Counted from the stretch's first letter, positions 41,568-50,785 are shown. The stretch is 64,000 nucleotides of DNA from Pseudonocardia autotrophica (GCF_003945385.1 NZ_AP018920.1:6944001-7008000); one strand, 5' to 3'. Numbers and translations: made by a program. The notes: generated by a model from the sequence alone, not told the origin.

Positions 41568-42019
41568 GCGCACTCGCCCGCCTGAAGGAACTCGGCCTGA
41601 CCCTGCCCGCGGTCGCGACGCCGGCCGGCGCCTACATCCCGGCCCGGCGCACCGGGAACCTGGTGTTCACCGCCGGGCAGGTCCCGTTCGTCGACGGGAA
41701 GATCGCCGCGACCGGCAAGGTCGGCGCCGGCGTGACGCCGGAGGACGCCTACGGCCTGGCCCGGATCTGCACGCTGAACGCGCTCGCGGCGATCGACGGC
41801 CTGGTCGGGCTCGACGCCGTCACCGGTGTGGTCAAGGTCGTCGGCTTCGTGTCGTCCGATCCGTCCTTCACCGGGCAGCCCGGTGTGATCAACGGCGCGT
41901 CCGACCTGCTCGGCGAGGTGTTCGGCGAGGCGGGGGCACACGCCCGATCGGCAGTCGGGGTGGCCGTCCTCCCGCTGGACGTGCCGGTCGAGGTCGAGCT
42001 GACCGTCGAGGTCGGCTGA
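41564..42019 (+). CDS. RidA/YjgF-family protein
   Basis: A 151-residue RidA-family protein (trimeric, usually an enamine/imine deaminase that removes reactive 2-aminoacrylate-type intermediates). Recognisable segments are GAYIPARRTGNLVFTAGQVPFVDGKIAATGKVGAGVT, the NALAAIDGLVGLDAVTGVVKVVGFV helix-strand and the ending VPVEVELTVEV. It belongs to the 150-residue branch seen as Rv3678c. GTG 41564 overlaps the DUF4177 stop (GTGA), so the two are coupled. Whether it is catalytic cannot be judged here. Confidence 0.88.
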   Translation: MSALARLKELGLTLPAVATPAGAYIPARRTGNLVFTAGQVPFVDGKIAATGKVGAGVTPEDAYGLARICTLNALAAIDGLVGLDAVTGVVKVVGFVSSDPSFTGQPGVINGASDLLGEVFGEAGAHARSAVGVAVLPLDVPVEVELTVEVG

Positions 42020-42041
42020 GCGGAACCGGCGGGACGAACAC

Positions 42042-42613
42042 ATGGGCACAGCGGAGCGCACGACGCCGGCCGGGCACGAGCTGCTCCTGCAGCTGGCCGG
42101 CCGGGTTCCGGACGAGCTGCTGTGGCGGATGCGGAACTGGCTCGCCTGCGGTGACTCCGACGCGCTGAGCGCCACCCTGCCGCGGACGCTGTTGCGGCAC
42201 CGGATCGGGATCACCGACACCGAACGCGCGCTGCTGGCCGAGGTCGTGGTGCCGGAGTCGCCGTCGCGACGCCTGGTCGACGCGGTGCTTCCCGGCACGT
42301 CCCCGCCCCCGCCGTCGTTCGGGCCGGGCGATGCGGACCTGGCCGCCTGGTCGGCCATGTCGGTCGTGTCCTCGGCGGGCGGCGGCGAGCTGCTCGTCGC
42401 CACCCGGGACGACGGCGCGCGGATCCTGCTGGTCCGGGACGCGGACCGGCCGGTCGAGCTGACCGCCACCCTGCAGCGCCTGCTGCGGGTGCACGCGAGC
42501 ACGTTCCGCGGGTGGAGGTCTGGGTCGGCGACGACCCGCCGGCCGCCTACCACGGGGCGGCGTGTTCCGCCGCCGTGTCGCTGTGGAGCAGGTCGCCGGT
42601 ACCCACCGGCTGA
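42042..42613 (+). pseudogene. Unknown actinobacterial protein with a one-base frameshift
   Basis: The frame from ATG 42042 codes about 151 residues (GHELLLQLAGRVPDELLWRMRNWLACGD ... ELTATLQRLLRVHA) and then turns to shadow-like sequence. From 42497 the -1 frame continues naturally (EHVPRVEVWVGDDPPAAYHGAACSAAVSLWSRSPVPTG) and stops at 42611-42613, just before the ribosome binding site of the next gene. One base appears to be missing after 42496. The start is paralogous to the next protein (YRLLLELAGRVDDDLL). It is either a real mutation or an assembly error; if corrected it would be about 190 residues. Function unknown. Confidence 0.65.
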
Positions 42614-42625
42614 CAAGGAGGCCCC

Positions 42626-45385
42626 ATGTCCGACCCCACGTACCGGCTGTTGCTGGAGCTGGCCGGCCGGGTGGACGACGACCTGCTCGCCACCGGGCGG
42701 GAGCTCGTCGCCGTCGGCGAGGAGGGGCACGCACTGGAACTGCTGGTGGCCGAGCTGGTCGCCGGACGGGTCGTGCTGCCGCCGTCGGTGCGGCTCGACC
42801 TGATCGCGGAGGCCGCGGCGCGGCGGATCCAGCCGGACGCCGACCGCTGCCTGCCCCGCGGTGACCTCGCCTCCGCCGCCGGGATGGCGCACCGCTTCAC
42901 CGGCAGCGGACCGGCCGCGGACGCCGAGGCCGTCGCCGACGCGCTGACCGGTGTCCCGGCCCCCGACGGCGGCTGGCGGCTGGCCTGGCGGACGACGCCG
43001 GCCGGGTCCGCACCGGGACCGCTGCCGCATCCGCTGCTGCTGGCCCGCACCGGTGGCGGGGGTTCCGCCGAGGTCCTGACCTACCAGGCGCAGACCGCGC
43101 TGCGCGGGGCCGGACTGTCGGTGTCGGTCGAGGTGCTCGGCGACGACGACGAGGACACCGCCTACCACCGGGCCGCCCGGGAGGCCGGTGTGCCGCTGCC
43201 GGTCGGTGCGGATGACCCGGCGCCCTCGACCGGCTCCGACGACGAGTGGCCCGGGACCGGCGATGCCCGTACCCCGGATGCCCGTACCCCGGACGCTCGT
43301 GCTTCCGATGCCCTTGCCCCGGACGCCCGTATCCCGGATGACCGTCGGCACGCGGAGCCGTCGATCCTCGACCGGCGCGATGCCGAGGACGACGCGGTGC
43401 GGGAACCGCGCTCCGCCCTCCGAGCGGTCGCGTCCGCCGCACCCGACGACGGCCTCCCGCAGACCGACGACGAGCCCGACCGGCACAGCCAGCCGGAGCC
43501 CGGGCCCGTCGACGAGCAGCCGGGCCCCGGTCCGGCGCCGCACGGATCCGGAGCCCCTGAGCAGGAGGAATCCGGATCACGGTTCGGACCGTCCACGCCG
43601 ACCGAGCCGTCGGGGAGGCCTGAGTCGGCCGAGGCGCCCGACGTCTCCGCGCCCGGCGGGCGGTCCGATTCGCTCCCGCCGTCTGCATCGTCCGAACTCG
43701 GCGGACGGTCCGAGTACTCCGCGCAGTCCGACCCCGCCGCACCGTCCGGATACCCCGCGCGGTCCGAGTACTCCCCGCCGACCGAGGCCTTCGCACAGTC
43801 CGAGGCCTTCGCGACGGCCGAGCACTCCGGGGCACCCCAGCTCTCCGGGTCACCCGCGCTTCCCGAGTCACCCGAGTCACCCGAGTTCAGCACACCGACC
43901 GGGTACTCCGCCTCGTCCGGGTACTCCGCCCCGTCCGAACTCACCGCGACGGCCGAGCACTCCGCACCGTCCGAGTACTCCGCACCGACCGAGCACTCCC
44001 TGCCCACCGAGTCCTCCGCACCGACTCGACTCGCCGCGCCGACCGGCGCACCACCCGTCGCCACGGCCCCGCCGGTGGAACCGCCGGCCCCGGTGATCGA
44101 GCATCCGCCGGGCGACCTGCCGTCGAGCGCCGGTCCGGGCCCCGCGCCCGGCGCCGGGACGTTCGACGCCGGGCTCCCCGGCCCGGACGACCCCGCCGGG
44201 CAGGCCCCCGCAGACACCGCGGCGGACCTCGACACCCCCGCCGCGGCGGCACATCCCGCGCCGCGGCCCTCACCGCCGATCCGCGCGCTGCGCGGGTCCA
44301 CCGGCGGCGACTGGTTCGAGTCCGCCGATCCGGACGGACGGCCCGCAGGCACCGGGCCCTCGAACACGGGTCCCGGCGGTACCGATCCCGGCGGGGCCCC
44401 GGAGCCGCCGCCCGGCGGCCCGGAGCCCGGTGGCGGCACCGGGTACCGGTCGGCCGACGGCCCGCTGCCCGTTCGCGCCGTGCCCCGGCCCGGCGAGCCG
44501 GCGACCCCGGAGACCGGCCTGTCCGTCGTCCGCGGCACCCGTCCGGCCGACGCGGGCGCCCGCACCGACGCCTGGGACGCGACCGGCAGCGTGATCGACC
44601 ACCGGGAGCCGGCCCACTCCGAGTTCGGGCCGGCCGCCGGCAACGGGCATCCGGTCCGCGATCCGTCGCCGCACCCGACAGCCGGAACCCCGGCCCCGGC
44701 CCCGGCCCCGGACAGTGCGTCCGGCGCACCCGGATCGGTTCCGGAGTACCCCGCCGAGGCCGGCCCGCCGGACCGGCCCCACGCCGAACATCGCCTACCG
44801 GACCGATCCCCTGCCGCCCCCGGCCTGCCGGACCGGTCCCACGTCGAGCACGGCCTGCCGGACCGACCCCACGCCGGACCGGCGCCGCTGCGGGCCGTGC
44901 CGTCCAGGACCCCCGCTCGACCGGCCACGGACGAGGCCGCCTGGCTGCAGGACTGGGCGTCCGGAGCCTGGACCGGCGACGCAGGCACGACCTCGGGGAC
45001 ACCGGCACCCGAGGCACCGGCCCCCGAAGGGACCGAGCCCGCGGCCGGGACCGACGACCCGACCCCGGCGCCCGGCGTGCCGATCGTGCACGCGCCTGCA
45101 CCGCCGCCGTCGGCCCCACCCGAGACCGGCGGGGCGCACCGCCCCCGGCACATGCTCATCGCCGAGGACACGACCGGCGATGACACCGCCACGGCGCCCG
45201 CCGACCGCAACGGCATCCCGCGCCCCTCACCGCAACCCCGGCCGCAGCCGACGGGCGGCCTGGTCGACCGGCTCAGCCCGACCGAGCAGGACCTCCTACA
45301 GCGCCTGCACGAGGAGCTCGCGGCCCGGGAGACCGGCGGCGAGCCGACACCGCGGAACGGGACCGCGCGCGCCGATCCCGGCTGA
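42626..45385 (+). CDS. Long disordered protein with small conserved ends
   Basis: A 919-residue protein. The ATG follows AAGGAGG at 42615-42621. Residues 1-195 are a folded-looking region (YRLLLELAGRVDDDLLATGRELVAVGEEGHALELLVAELVAG) related to the preceding gene. Residues about 200-870 are Pro/Ser/Glu/Ala-rich and low in complexity, with (DARTP)n pentapeptides at about 212-236 and Ser-Glu-Tyr-Ser-Ala-Pro-type repeats at about 350-470. A conserved-looking amphipathic end (VDRLSPTEQDLLQRLHEELAARE) closes it. No signal peptide or membrane helix is seen, so it should be cytoplasmic. Function unknown; a scaffold or phase-separating protein is speculation. Confidence 0.75.
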   Translation: MSDPTYRLLLELAGRVDDDLLATGRELVAVGEEGHALELLVAELVAGRVVLPPSVRLDLIAEAAARRIQPDADRCLPRGDLASAAGMAHRFTGSGPAADAEAVADALTGVPAPDGGWRLAWRTTPAGSAPGPLPHPLLLARTGGGGSAEVLTYQAQTALRGAGLSVSVEVLGDDDEDTAYHRAAREAGVPLPVGADDPAPSTGSDDEWPGTGDARTPDARTPDARASDALAPDARIPDDRRHAEPSILDRRDAEDDAVREPRSALRAVASAAPDDGLPQTDDEPDRHSQPEPGPVDEQPGPGPAPHGSGAPEQEESGSRFGPSTPTEPSGRPESAEAPDVSAPGGRSDSLPPSASSELGGRSEYSAQSDPAAPSGYPARSEYSPPTEAFAQSEAFATAEHSGAPQLSGSPALPESPESPEFSTPTGYSASSGYSAPSELTATAEHSAPSEYSAPTEHSLPTESSAPTRLAAPTGAPPVATAPPVEPPAPVIEHPPGDLPSSAGPGPAPGAGTFDAGLPGPDDPAGQAPADTAADLDTPAAAAHPAPRPSPPIRALRGSTGGDWFESADPDGRPAGTGPSNTGPGGTDPGGAPEPPPGGPEPGGGTGYRSADGPLPVRAVPRPGEPATPETGLSVVRGTRPADAGARTDAWDATGSVIDHREPAHSEFGPAAGNGHPVRDPSPHPTAGTPAPAPAPDSASGAPGSVPEYPAEAGPPDRPHAEHRLPDRSPAAPGLPDRSHVEHGLPDRPHAGPAPLRAVPSRTPARPATDEAAWLQDWASGAWTGDAGTTSGTPAPEAPAPEGTEPAAGTDDPTPAPGVPIVHAPAPPPSAPPETGGAHRPRHMLIAEDTTGDDTATAPADRNGIPRPSPQPRPQPTGGLVDRLSPTEQDLLQRLHEELAARETGGEPTPRNGTARADPG
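43261..43343 (+). repeat. 15-bp coding repeats (DARTP-type)
   Basis: Five to six degenerate units of GATGCCCGTACCCCG encode DARTP-DARTP-DARAS-DALAP-DARIP-DDR in the long disordered protein. The first two units are nearly identical, so the array probably changes in length by slippage. Confidence 0.8.
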
Positions 45386-46270
45386 TCACCGTTCGGCGGC
45401 CCGCCGCACGTCCTCGACGACGCGCTGCAGGTGCAGCGCGCGGCGGGCGTCGACCGGCAGCCGCGGGTCGCCCGCCGCGACCGCGTCGGCGAGATCGTCG
45501 AGCAGCCGGGCGTAGCAGGCCACCGCGTCGGCCGGACGGGTGTCCAGCCGGTGCCGCCCCGCCGCGCCGACGACCGACACCTCGAACTCGGTCGGGTCGA
45601 CCGGGATCCGCAGCGACAGCGTCAGCGAGCTGTGCGCCCCACCCGCGTGCGCGAGCCCGATCCGCCACAGGTCCGGTTCGTCGCGGCGGGCCTGGTCGAC
45701 GCCGGTGACCGGGCCGAGCGCGGCGTCCAGCAGGTCGATCAGGTGCGGTCCGACGTCGAGCAACGCACCGTGCTCGGCCCGCCACGCCGACGTCGCGAAC
45801 GGGCCGCCGAGCAGCGCGCCGGAGAGCCAGCGCGCGGTGCCGACGGTGTCCGCTCCGTGCGGGCCGGCCGGGATCGCGTCCAGCCACGCCCGGATCGCCG
45901 GATCGAACCGCAATGTCAGGACGGTCGCCGAGCACACCCCGGCGTCGTCGATCGCGGCGGCGGCCCGCTCGGCGGCGGCCAGGTCGGCGGCGAGCGGCTT
46001 CTCCAGCACGACGTGCTTCCCGGCGGCCGCGACCCGCGCCACCAGCTCGCCCTGGACCTGCGGCGGCACCGCGAAGGCGACGGCGTCGCAGGCGTCGAGC
46101 AGGTCGTCGAGCCGTTCGTGGACGGGACCGCCGCTGATCGCCGCGACCTCGGCCGCCATCGCGGGGCGGCGGGCCCACACGCCGGCCGCGGTCCAGCGCG
46201 GGTGGCCGGCGATCGCCGGCGCGTGCACCGTGCGGGCCCAGGGCCCGGCACCGACGAGACCGATCCGCAT
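45386..46270 (-). CDS. Gfo/Idh/MocA-family oxidoreductase
   Basis: A 294-residue NAD(P)-dependent oxidoreductase. The Rossmann start is MRIGLVGAGPWARTVHAPAI, with the family motif EKP in HVVLEKPLAADLAAAERAAAA, and a C-terminal alpha/beta domain with GPHLIDLLDAALGPV, where the catalytic His is expected. Substrates of this family are usually sugars, inositols or similar polyols. ATG 46270 begins the Rossmann motif directly. It abuts the long disordered protein gene (the stops are adjacent, on opposite strands) and is divergent from the Nudix gene across 52 bases. Confidence 0.85.
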   Translation of the reverse strand: MRIGLVGAGPWARTVHAPAIAGHPRWTAAGVWARRPAMAAEVAAISGGPVHERLDDLLDACDAVAFAVPPQVQGELVARVAAAGKHVVLEKPLAADLAAAERAAAAIDDAGVCSATVLTLRFDPAIRAWLDAIPAGPHGADTVGTARWLSGALLGGPFATSAWRAEHGALLDVGPHLIDLLDAALGPVTGVDQARRDEPDLWRIGLAHAGGAHSSLTLSLRIPVDPTEFEVSVVGAAGRHRLDTRPADAVACYARLLDDLADAVAAGDPRLPVDARRALHLQRVVEDVRRAAER

Positions 46271-46322
46271 GCGGGCATTCTCACGGCCCGGGTGCCGGGA
46301 CGATGACCTAGGGTCCGGAACC

Positions 46323-47141
46323 ATGGGCACCGCAGCTCCGCACCCGGCCCGGCCGCAGCCGGTCGAGCCGAGACCCGCCGCCACCGTGCTGCTCCTCCGG
46401 GACTCCCCGGAGGGCGGTGAGCTGCAGGTGTTCCTGCAGCGGCGGGTCACCGGGATGGCGTTCGCCGGCGGGATGACGGTGTTCCCCGGCGGTGGCGTGT
46501 CGCCCGACGACGTACCCGACCCGGCGCGCTGGCGGGGCCCCGGACCGGCCCGGTTCGGCTCCCGGCTCGGCCAGCCCGAGACCTTGGCCGCCGCGCTGGT
46601 GACGGCCGCGGTCCGCGAGACGTTCGAGGAGTGCGGGGTGCTGTTGGCGTCCCGGCCCGGATGCCCGCCGGTGCCGGTCGCCGAGGCCCCGACCTGGCGC
46701 GCGGACCTGGAGGGGCGCCGCGTCACGCTGCCCGCCCTGCTCGACCGGCACGACATGGAGCTGCGCGCCGACCTGCTGGTCCCGTGGTCCCGGTGGATCA
46801 CCCCGCCGGTGAACCCGCGCCGCTACGACACCGCGTTCCTGGTGGCCAGGGTCCCCGACGGGCAGGTCGCCGACGACGCGACCACCGAAGCCGTGGAGGC
46901 CCGCTGGTGGGCGCCCGCCGAGGCGCTGGCCGGGCACACCGCCGGCGAGCTCTCGCTGATGGCGCCGACCCTGCACACCCTGCAGGACCTGGCCCGGCAC
47001 CCGAGCGCCGCCGCGGTGCTCGACGCCGCCGCCCGCCGGGACATCTCCCCGGTGACACCGGAGGTCCGGCGCGAGGGGCGGGTCGCGGTGATCACCCTGC
47101 CCGGTGACCCGGACTGGCGCTACGAGGAGACCGTGAGATGA
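46323..47141 (+). CDS. Nudix hydrolase with extended Nudix box
   Basis: A 272-residue Nudix protein. FAGGMTVFPGGGVSPDD contains the Gly part of the box, and AAVRETFEECGVLL the R-E-x2-E-E-x-G part (R98-E99, E102-E103). About 25 residues more than the canonical 23-residue box lie between them, an insertion known in the NUDT19-like (CoA/acyl-CoA) group. It probably hydrolyses a nucleoside diphosphate linked to another moiety. The ATG at 46323 lies nine bases after TAGGGT (46309-46314), close to leaderless spacing. The metallo-hydrolase gene follows after ten bases. Confidence 0.82.
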   Translation: MGTAAPHPARPQPVEPRPAATVLLLRDSPEGGELQVFLQRRVTGMAFAGGMTVFPGGGVSPDDVPDPARWRGPGPARFGSRLGQPETLAAALVTAAVRETFEECGVLLASRPGCPPVPVAEAPTWRADLEGRRVTLPALLDRHDMELRADLLVPWSRWITPPVNPRRYDTAFLVARVPDGQVADDATTEAVEARWWAPAEALAGHTAGELSLMAPTLHTLQDLARHPSAAAVLDAAARRDISPVTPEVRREGRVAVITLPGDPDWRYEETVR

Positions 47142-47151
47142 GTGATCCGAG

Positions 47152-47940
47152 ATGAGCCATCCGCTCTACGGCAGCCTGCGCGCGGTGCACCCGCTGGCAT
47201 CGGTGCTGTTGCAGCACAATCCCGGCCCGATGACGCTGGAGGGCACCAACACCTGGGTGCTGTCGGTACCCGACTCCGGGGAACGGCTCGTCGTCGACCC
47301 CGGTGAGGACGATGGCACCCACCTGGAGACGCTGGCCGACGGTGCGCCGGTCGCCGCGGTCGTCCTGACCCACCGTCATCACGACCACGCCGGCGGCATC
47401 GGCCGGTTCGTCGAGCTCACCGGCGCTCCCGTGTACGCCGCCGATCCGTCGCTGGTGTCGGGCACCGAGCCGCTCACCGACGGCACGGTGATCGCCGCGG
47501 CGGGCGTCGAGCTGGCCGTCATGACGACGCCGGGGCACACATCGGACTCGGTGTCGCTGCTGCTCACCGGTCCGGGTTCGGACGGTGCCGCACTGCTCGC
47601 CGGGGACACCGTGCTGGGCCGCGGCACCACCGTCATCGCGTACCCGGACGGCGCACTCGGCCCGTACCTGGACTCGCTGCGCCGGATCGCCGAGCTGCCC
47701 ACCGGCACGCCGGTGCTGCCCGGGCACGGACCGGAGCTGCCGGACGCCGCGGAGATCGCGAACACCTACCTCAAGCACCGCGAGCAGCGCCTGGAGCAGG
47801 TCCGCGCCGCGCTGGAGGAGCTCGGGCCGGACGCGCCGCCGCGCGCTGTCGTCGAACTGGTCTACGCCGACGTCGACACCTCGCTGTGGGACGCCGCGGA
47901 GCTCTCGGTACGGGCCCAGCTCGACCACCTCCGCGGCTGA
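47152..47940 (+). CDS. Metallo-beta-lactamase-fold hydrolase
   Basis: A 262-residue MBL-fold protein. The metal motif is H74-x-H76-x-D78-H79 (LTHRHHDHAGG), with PGHTSDSVSLLL, AGDTVLGRG and LPGHGPEL supplying the further ligands. The start (NPGPMTLEGTNTWVL) and the C-terminal HREQRLEQV helix resemble LACTB2-type proteins, which include RNA endonucleases, and the position matches Rv3677c next to crp in M. tuberculosis. It is likely a hydrolase of RNA, thioester or phosphoester; no antibiotic role is implied. It is in one operon with the Nudix gene and converges with the HD gene. Confidence 0.87.
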   Translation: MSHPLYGSLRAVHPLASVLLQHNPGPMTLEGTNTWVLSVPDSGERLVVDPGEDDGTHLETLADGAPVAAVVLTHRHHDHAGGIGRFVELTGAPVYAADPSLVSGTEPLTDGTVIAAAGVELAVMTTPGHTSDSVSLLLTGPGSDGAALLAGDTVLGRGTTVIAYPDGALGPYLDSLRRIAELPTGTPVLPGHGPELPDAAEIANTYLKHREQRLEQVRAALEELGPDAPPRAVVELVYADVDTSLWDAAELSVRAQLDHLRG

Positions 47941-47944
47941 GGGC

Positions 47945-48649
47945 TCAGGGCGCGGGCGGCGCCGTCGCGTCGTCGCCGTGCGCGTCCACCCATTCCTCCC
48001 GGAAGCGGCGCAGGAACTCCTCCAGGGCGGCGTGCCTGCGCTCGCCCATCTCCCGACCGGCCGCGGTCCGCAGCTCCCCGCGCAGCCGGAGCAGCTTCTC
48101 GTGGAAGTGCGCGACCACCGAACCGGTCGGCCCGGACCGGTAGCGCTGCGACGACGGCGGCGCGGACGGATCCCACAGCGGTTCGCCGATCGCGCCGCCG
48201 TAGGCGAACGCGCGGGCGATCCCGATGGCGCCCATGGCGTCGAGCATGTCGGCGTCGTGCAGGCAGGCCGCGATGACGGCGGCGGCCCCCACCGGGTCCG
48301 GGGCCGGCTCCCCGGCCGAGAACGTGTAGCGGCCGGTGGCCTCCACCGCGTCGAGTACCGGATCCCAGAGCGCCTCCTCGATCGCGGCCCGGCGCAGCGC
48401 GTCCCGGGCCTCGTCGCGGCACTCCGCGGGTGCGACGACCCGGCCGAGCCGCGCCTCGGCGGCACGGTGGTGGTCGTGTACGTACGCGGCGACGGCGGCG
48501 ACGAACCCGTCCCGGCCCTCGCGCATCGCGAGCCGGGCCGTGAGCCCGGCGACCCGGTCCAGATGCCCGAGATCGTGCGCGACGTCCGCGCCCGCCATGT
48601 CGGCCGCGACCACGTCCCGCAGTCGTCGCAGCGCGCCGGCCCCGCTCAC
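47945..48649 (-). CDS. HD-domain phosphohydrolase
   Basis: A 234-residue HD-superfamily protein. The metal-binding set is H in DVAHDLGHLDRV, H-D in AAYVHDHHRAAEA and a further HD in AACLHDADMLDAMGAIG. It resembles YedJ-type uncharacterised phosphohydrolases acting on nucleotides or phosphate esters. GTG 48649 overlaps the stop of the upstream MFS gene (GTGA), giving a two-gene unit; an internal ATG at 48598 is the alternative start. This pair separates the metallo-hydrolase gene from crp, unlike in mycobacteria, where they adjoin. Confidence 0.78.
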   Translation of the reverse strand: MSGAGALRRLRDVVAADMAGADVAHDLGHLDRVAGLTARLAMREGRDGFVAAVAAYVHDHHRAAEARLGRVVAPAECRDEARDALRRAAIEEALWDPVLDAVEATGRYTFSAGEPAPDPVGAAAVIAACLHDADMLDAMGAIGIARAFAYGGAIGEPLWDPSAPPSSQRYRSGPTGSVVAHFHEKLLRLRGELRTAAGREMGERRHAALEEFLRRFREEWVDAHGDDATAPPAP

Positions 48650-49920
48650 GACGCGCTCCGGGCGGGGGTGCGCTCGGCGGTCCCGGCCATCGTCTCCCGG
48701 CGGGTCCACAGCACCACCGCGAGCAGCATGCCGAGCACTCCTCCGGCGGCGTACCCGGCCGGGCCGAACCGGTCGATCATCACGCCGGAGATCGCCTGCC
48801 CCGCCGAGACGCCGAGCACCGCCGCCGTCACCACCCAGTTGAACGCCTCGGTGGCCGAGTCGGCGGGGGCCGTCCGCTCGACCCCCAGTGAGTGCGCGGT
48901 GACCTGCGGCGTGATCAGCGCGCCCGCCGCCATCATCACCACGGCCAGCAGCACCAGCGAGCCGATCGGGGAGACCAGGCCCATCGCCGTCACCAGCAGC
49001 CCGAACGCGCCGAGCAGCACCGGTAGCCGCAGGCCCAGCGACCGCGGCCGGGGGCGCAGCCCGTACAGCACGCCGGCGAGCACCGAGACCACCGACCACG
49101 CGGACAGCAGGATCCCGCCCATCGCGGGCGATCCGGCGAACGCCGTCGCGGCGAGCACCCCGACCTCCGCCGTCCCGGCGACGAGCCCGAACCCGAGAGC
49201 CGCCAGTGCGACCGTGCGCAGCCCGGGGCGGCGGATCACGCCGAGCAGGCCGGCGTCGCGGGACAGCGTTCCGGAGGCCCGGGCGGCCCGGATCCGGGCC
49301 GAGCGCCGCCGGACCGCGCGGGTCAGCGCGAACCAGGTGGTCCCGATGATCTCGGCAGCCGCGGCGACCAGCAGCGCGGTGCCGGGCCACGGGGTGGAGA
49401 CCGCGAGCAGCGCGGCGAGCGCCGGGCCGAGGATGAAGAAGGTCTCGAGGCTGATCGCCTCGTAGGTGTAGGCCGCCTCACGGGTACGGCCGACCGGCAC
49501 CAGGTCCGACCAGAGCGCCCGCGACGAGCCCTCGATGGCCGGCGTCACGAGCCCGGTGAGCAGCCCGACGAGCAGGATCACCGGCAGCGCGGCCCGCGCC
49601 TCGATACAGGCGACGAACCCACCGACCGCGACCGCGTAGACCGCGACGAGCAGCAGCAACAGGCGGCTAGGACCGAGCCGGTCCAGCAGCCGTCCCTGCA
49701 CGACCGTGCCGAGCGCCGTCCCGACCAGCAACGACGCCGATACCGCGCCGGCGATCGCGTAGGAACCGTCGATCTCCCGGACGTAGAGCAGGGTCGCGAG
49801 GCTGTGCATCGCGATCGGGAAACGGCCGATCACCGATGCGCACACCGGCGCAGCCGCACCGGGAGCGCCCAGGGCGTCCCGGTAGTCGGAGGGTGAGGCG
49901 GGCATGCCGCCCAGCATCAC
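48646..49920 (-). CDS. MFS transporter
   Basis: A 424-residue 12-helix major-facilitator protein. After the first helix the loop VQGRLLDRLGPSRLLLLL carries the conserved D/R motif between helices 2 and 3. Hydrophobic segments alternate throughout and no extra domain is seen. The organisation resembles drug/metabolite efflux proteins with a variable central loop (RRRSARIRAARASGT). The GTG at 49920 has an alternative ATG three bases later. The substrate is unknown. The gene lies directly downstream of crp in the same direction (28-base gap) and may be read from the crp transcript. Confidence 0.82.
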   Translation of the reverse strand: MMLGGMPASPSDYRDALGAPGAAAPVCASVIGRFPIAMHSLATLLYVREIDGSYAIAGAVSASLLVGTALGTVVQGRLLDRLGPSRLLLLLVAVYAVAVGGFVACIEARAALPVILLVGLLTGLVTPAIEGSSRALWSDLVPVGRTREAAYTYEAISLETFFILGPALAALLAVSTPWPGTALLVAAAAEIIGTTWFALTRAVRRRSARIRAARASGTLSRDAGLLGVIRRPGLRTVALAALGFGLVAGTAEVGVLAATAFAGSPAMGGILLSAWSVVSVLAGVLYGLRPRPRSLGLRLPVLLGAFGLLVTAMGLVSPIGSLVLLAVVMMAAGALITPQVTAHSLGVERTAPADSATEAFNWVVTAAVLGVSAGQAISGVMIDRFGPAGYAAGGVLGMLLAVVLWTRRETMAGTAERTPARSAS

Positions 49921-49947
49921 ATGATCTGGGACGGGCGTACCAGTGTT

Positions 49948-50622
49948 TTAGCGCGCGCGGCGGGCGAGCCGCTCCGGCTCCAGGATCAGCACGCTCTTGC
50001 CCTCCAGCCGCAGCCAGCCACGGTGCGCGAAGTCGGCGAGTGCCTTGTTCACGGTCTCCCGGGAGGCGCCGACCAGCTGGGCGATCTCCTCCTGGGTGAG
50101 GTCGTGGGTGACCCGCAGCAGACCCGACTCCTGCGAGCCGAACTGGCGGGCGAGCTGCAGCAGCGACTTCGCCACCCGTCCGGGGACGTCGGTGAAGATC
50201 AGGTCGGCCAGCATGTTGTTGGTACGGCGCAGCCGGCGGGCCAGCACGCGCAGCAGCTGCTCCGCGATCTCCGGCCGCTTGCCGATCCACTCACGCAGCG
50301 CGCTGCGGTCCATGGTGTAGCAGCGAACCTCGGTCACCGCCGTCGCCGAGGACGTGCGCGGGCCCGGGTCGAAGATCGACAGCTCGCCGAACATGTCGGA
50401 CGGGCCGGCCACCATGAGCAGGTTCTCCCTGCCGTCCGGTGACTTGCGGCCGAGCTTCACCTTCCCCCCGGCCACGATGTAGAGGCGGTCACCGGGCTCA
50501 CCCTCGGAGAAGATGACCTGCCCACGGGAGAACTCGGCGGACTCCAGCGCCTCGGTCAATGCCTCGGCGGCCTGGGGCTCAACCCCCTGGAAGATCCCGG
50601 CCCGGATCAGAACCTCATCCAC
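49948..50622 (-). CDS. crp: cAMP-responsive regulator Crp/GlxR
   Basis: A 224-residue CRP/FNR-family regulator. The cyclic-nucleotide domain has [15 protein letters not shown] and the phosphate-binding cassette [18 protein letters not shown]. The winged HTH is [29 protein letters not shown]. The sequence closely follows the pattern of mycobacterial Crp (Rv3676) and corynebacterial GlxR, global regulators of carbon, respiration and stress genes. The GTG start follows GAGGAG, and TACACT about 60 bases upstream is a probable -10. No clear TGTGA-N6-TCACA palindrome is visible in its own leader. Confidence 0.95.
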   Translation of the reverse strand: MDEVLIRAGIFQGVEPQAAEALTEALESAEFSRGQVIFSEGEPGDRLYIVAGGKVKLGRKSPDGRENLLMVAGPSDMFGELSIFDPGPRTSSATAVTEVRCYTMDRSALREWIGKRPEIAEQLLRVLARRLRRTNNMLADLIFTDVPGRVAKSLLQLARQFGSQESGLLRVTHDLTQEEIAQLVGASRETVNKALADFAHRGWLRLEGKSVLILEPERLARRAR

Positions 50623-50785
50623 TGCAATGCTCCTCGTTCACCGGCCGCGATCGTCACGGCGGGTCGTCGGCGCGTCAGTGTAGAGGCCTTCGCCACACAC
50701 GTGCGCACCACTGACCCGATCGGACTCTCATCCGATCGGGCCTGTTGCGTGTACCGGGCGCGCCGCGGCCCCCGTTACGATCTTG

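Noticed and set aside
43162..45216. 684-residue minus-strand frame opposite the disordered protein
   Set aside because: Low-complexity repeats are open on both strands; only the plus frame has a ribosome binding site, a folded N-terminus and a conserved-looking end.
47152..47940. Beta-lactam resistance gene
   Set aside because: The HxHxDH fold alone does not imply beta-lactamase; the sequence resembles LACTB2/Rv3677c-type housekeeping hydrolases and has no signal peptide.
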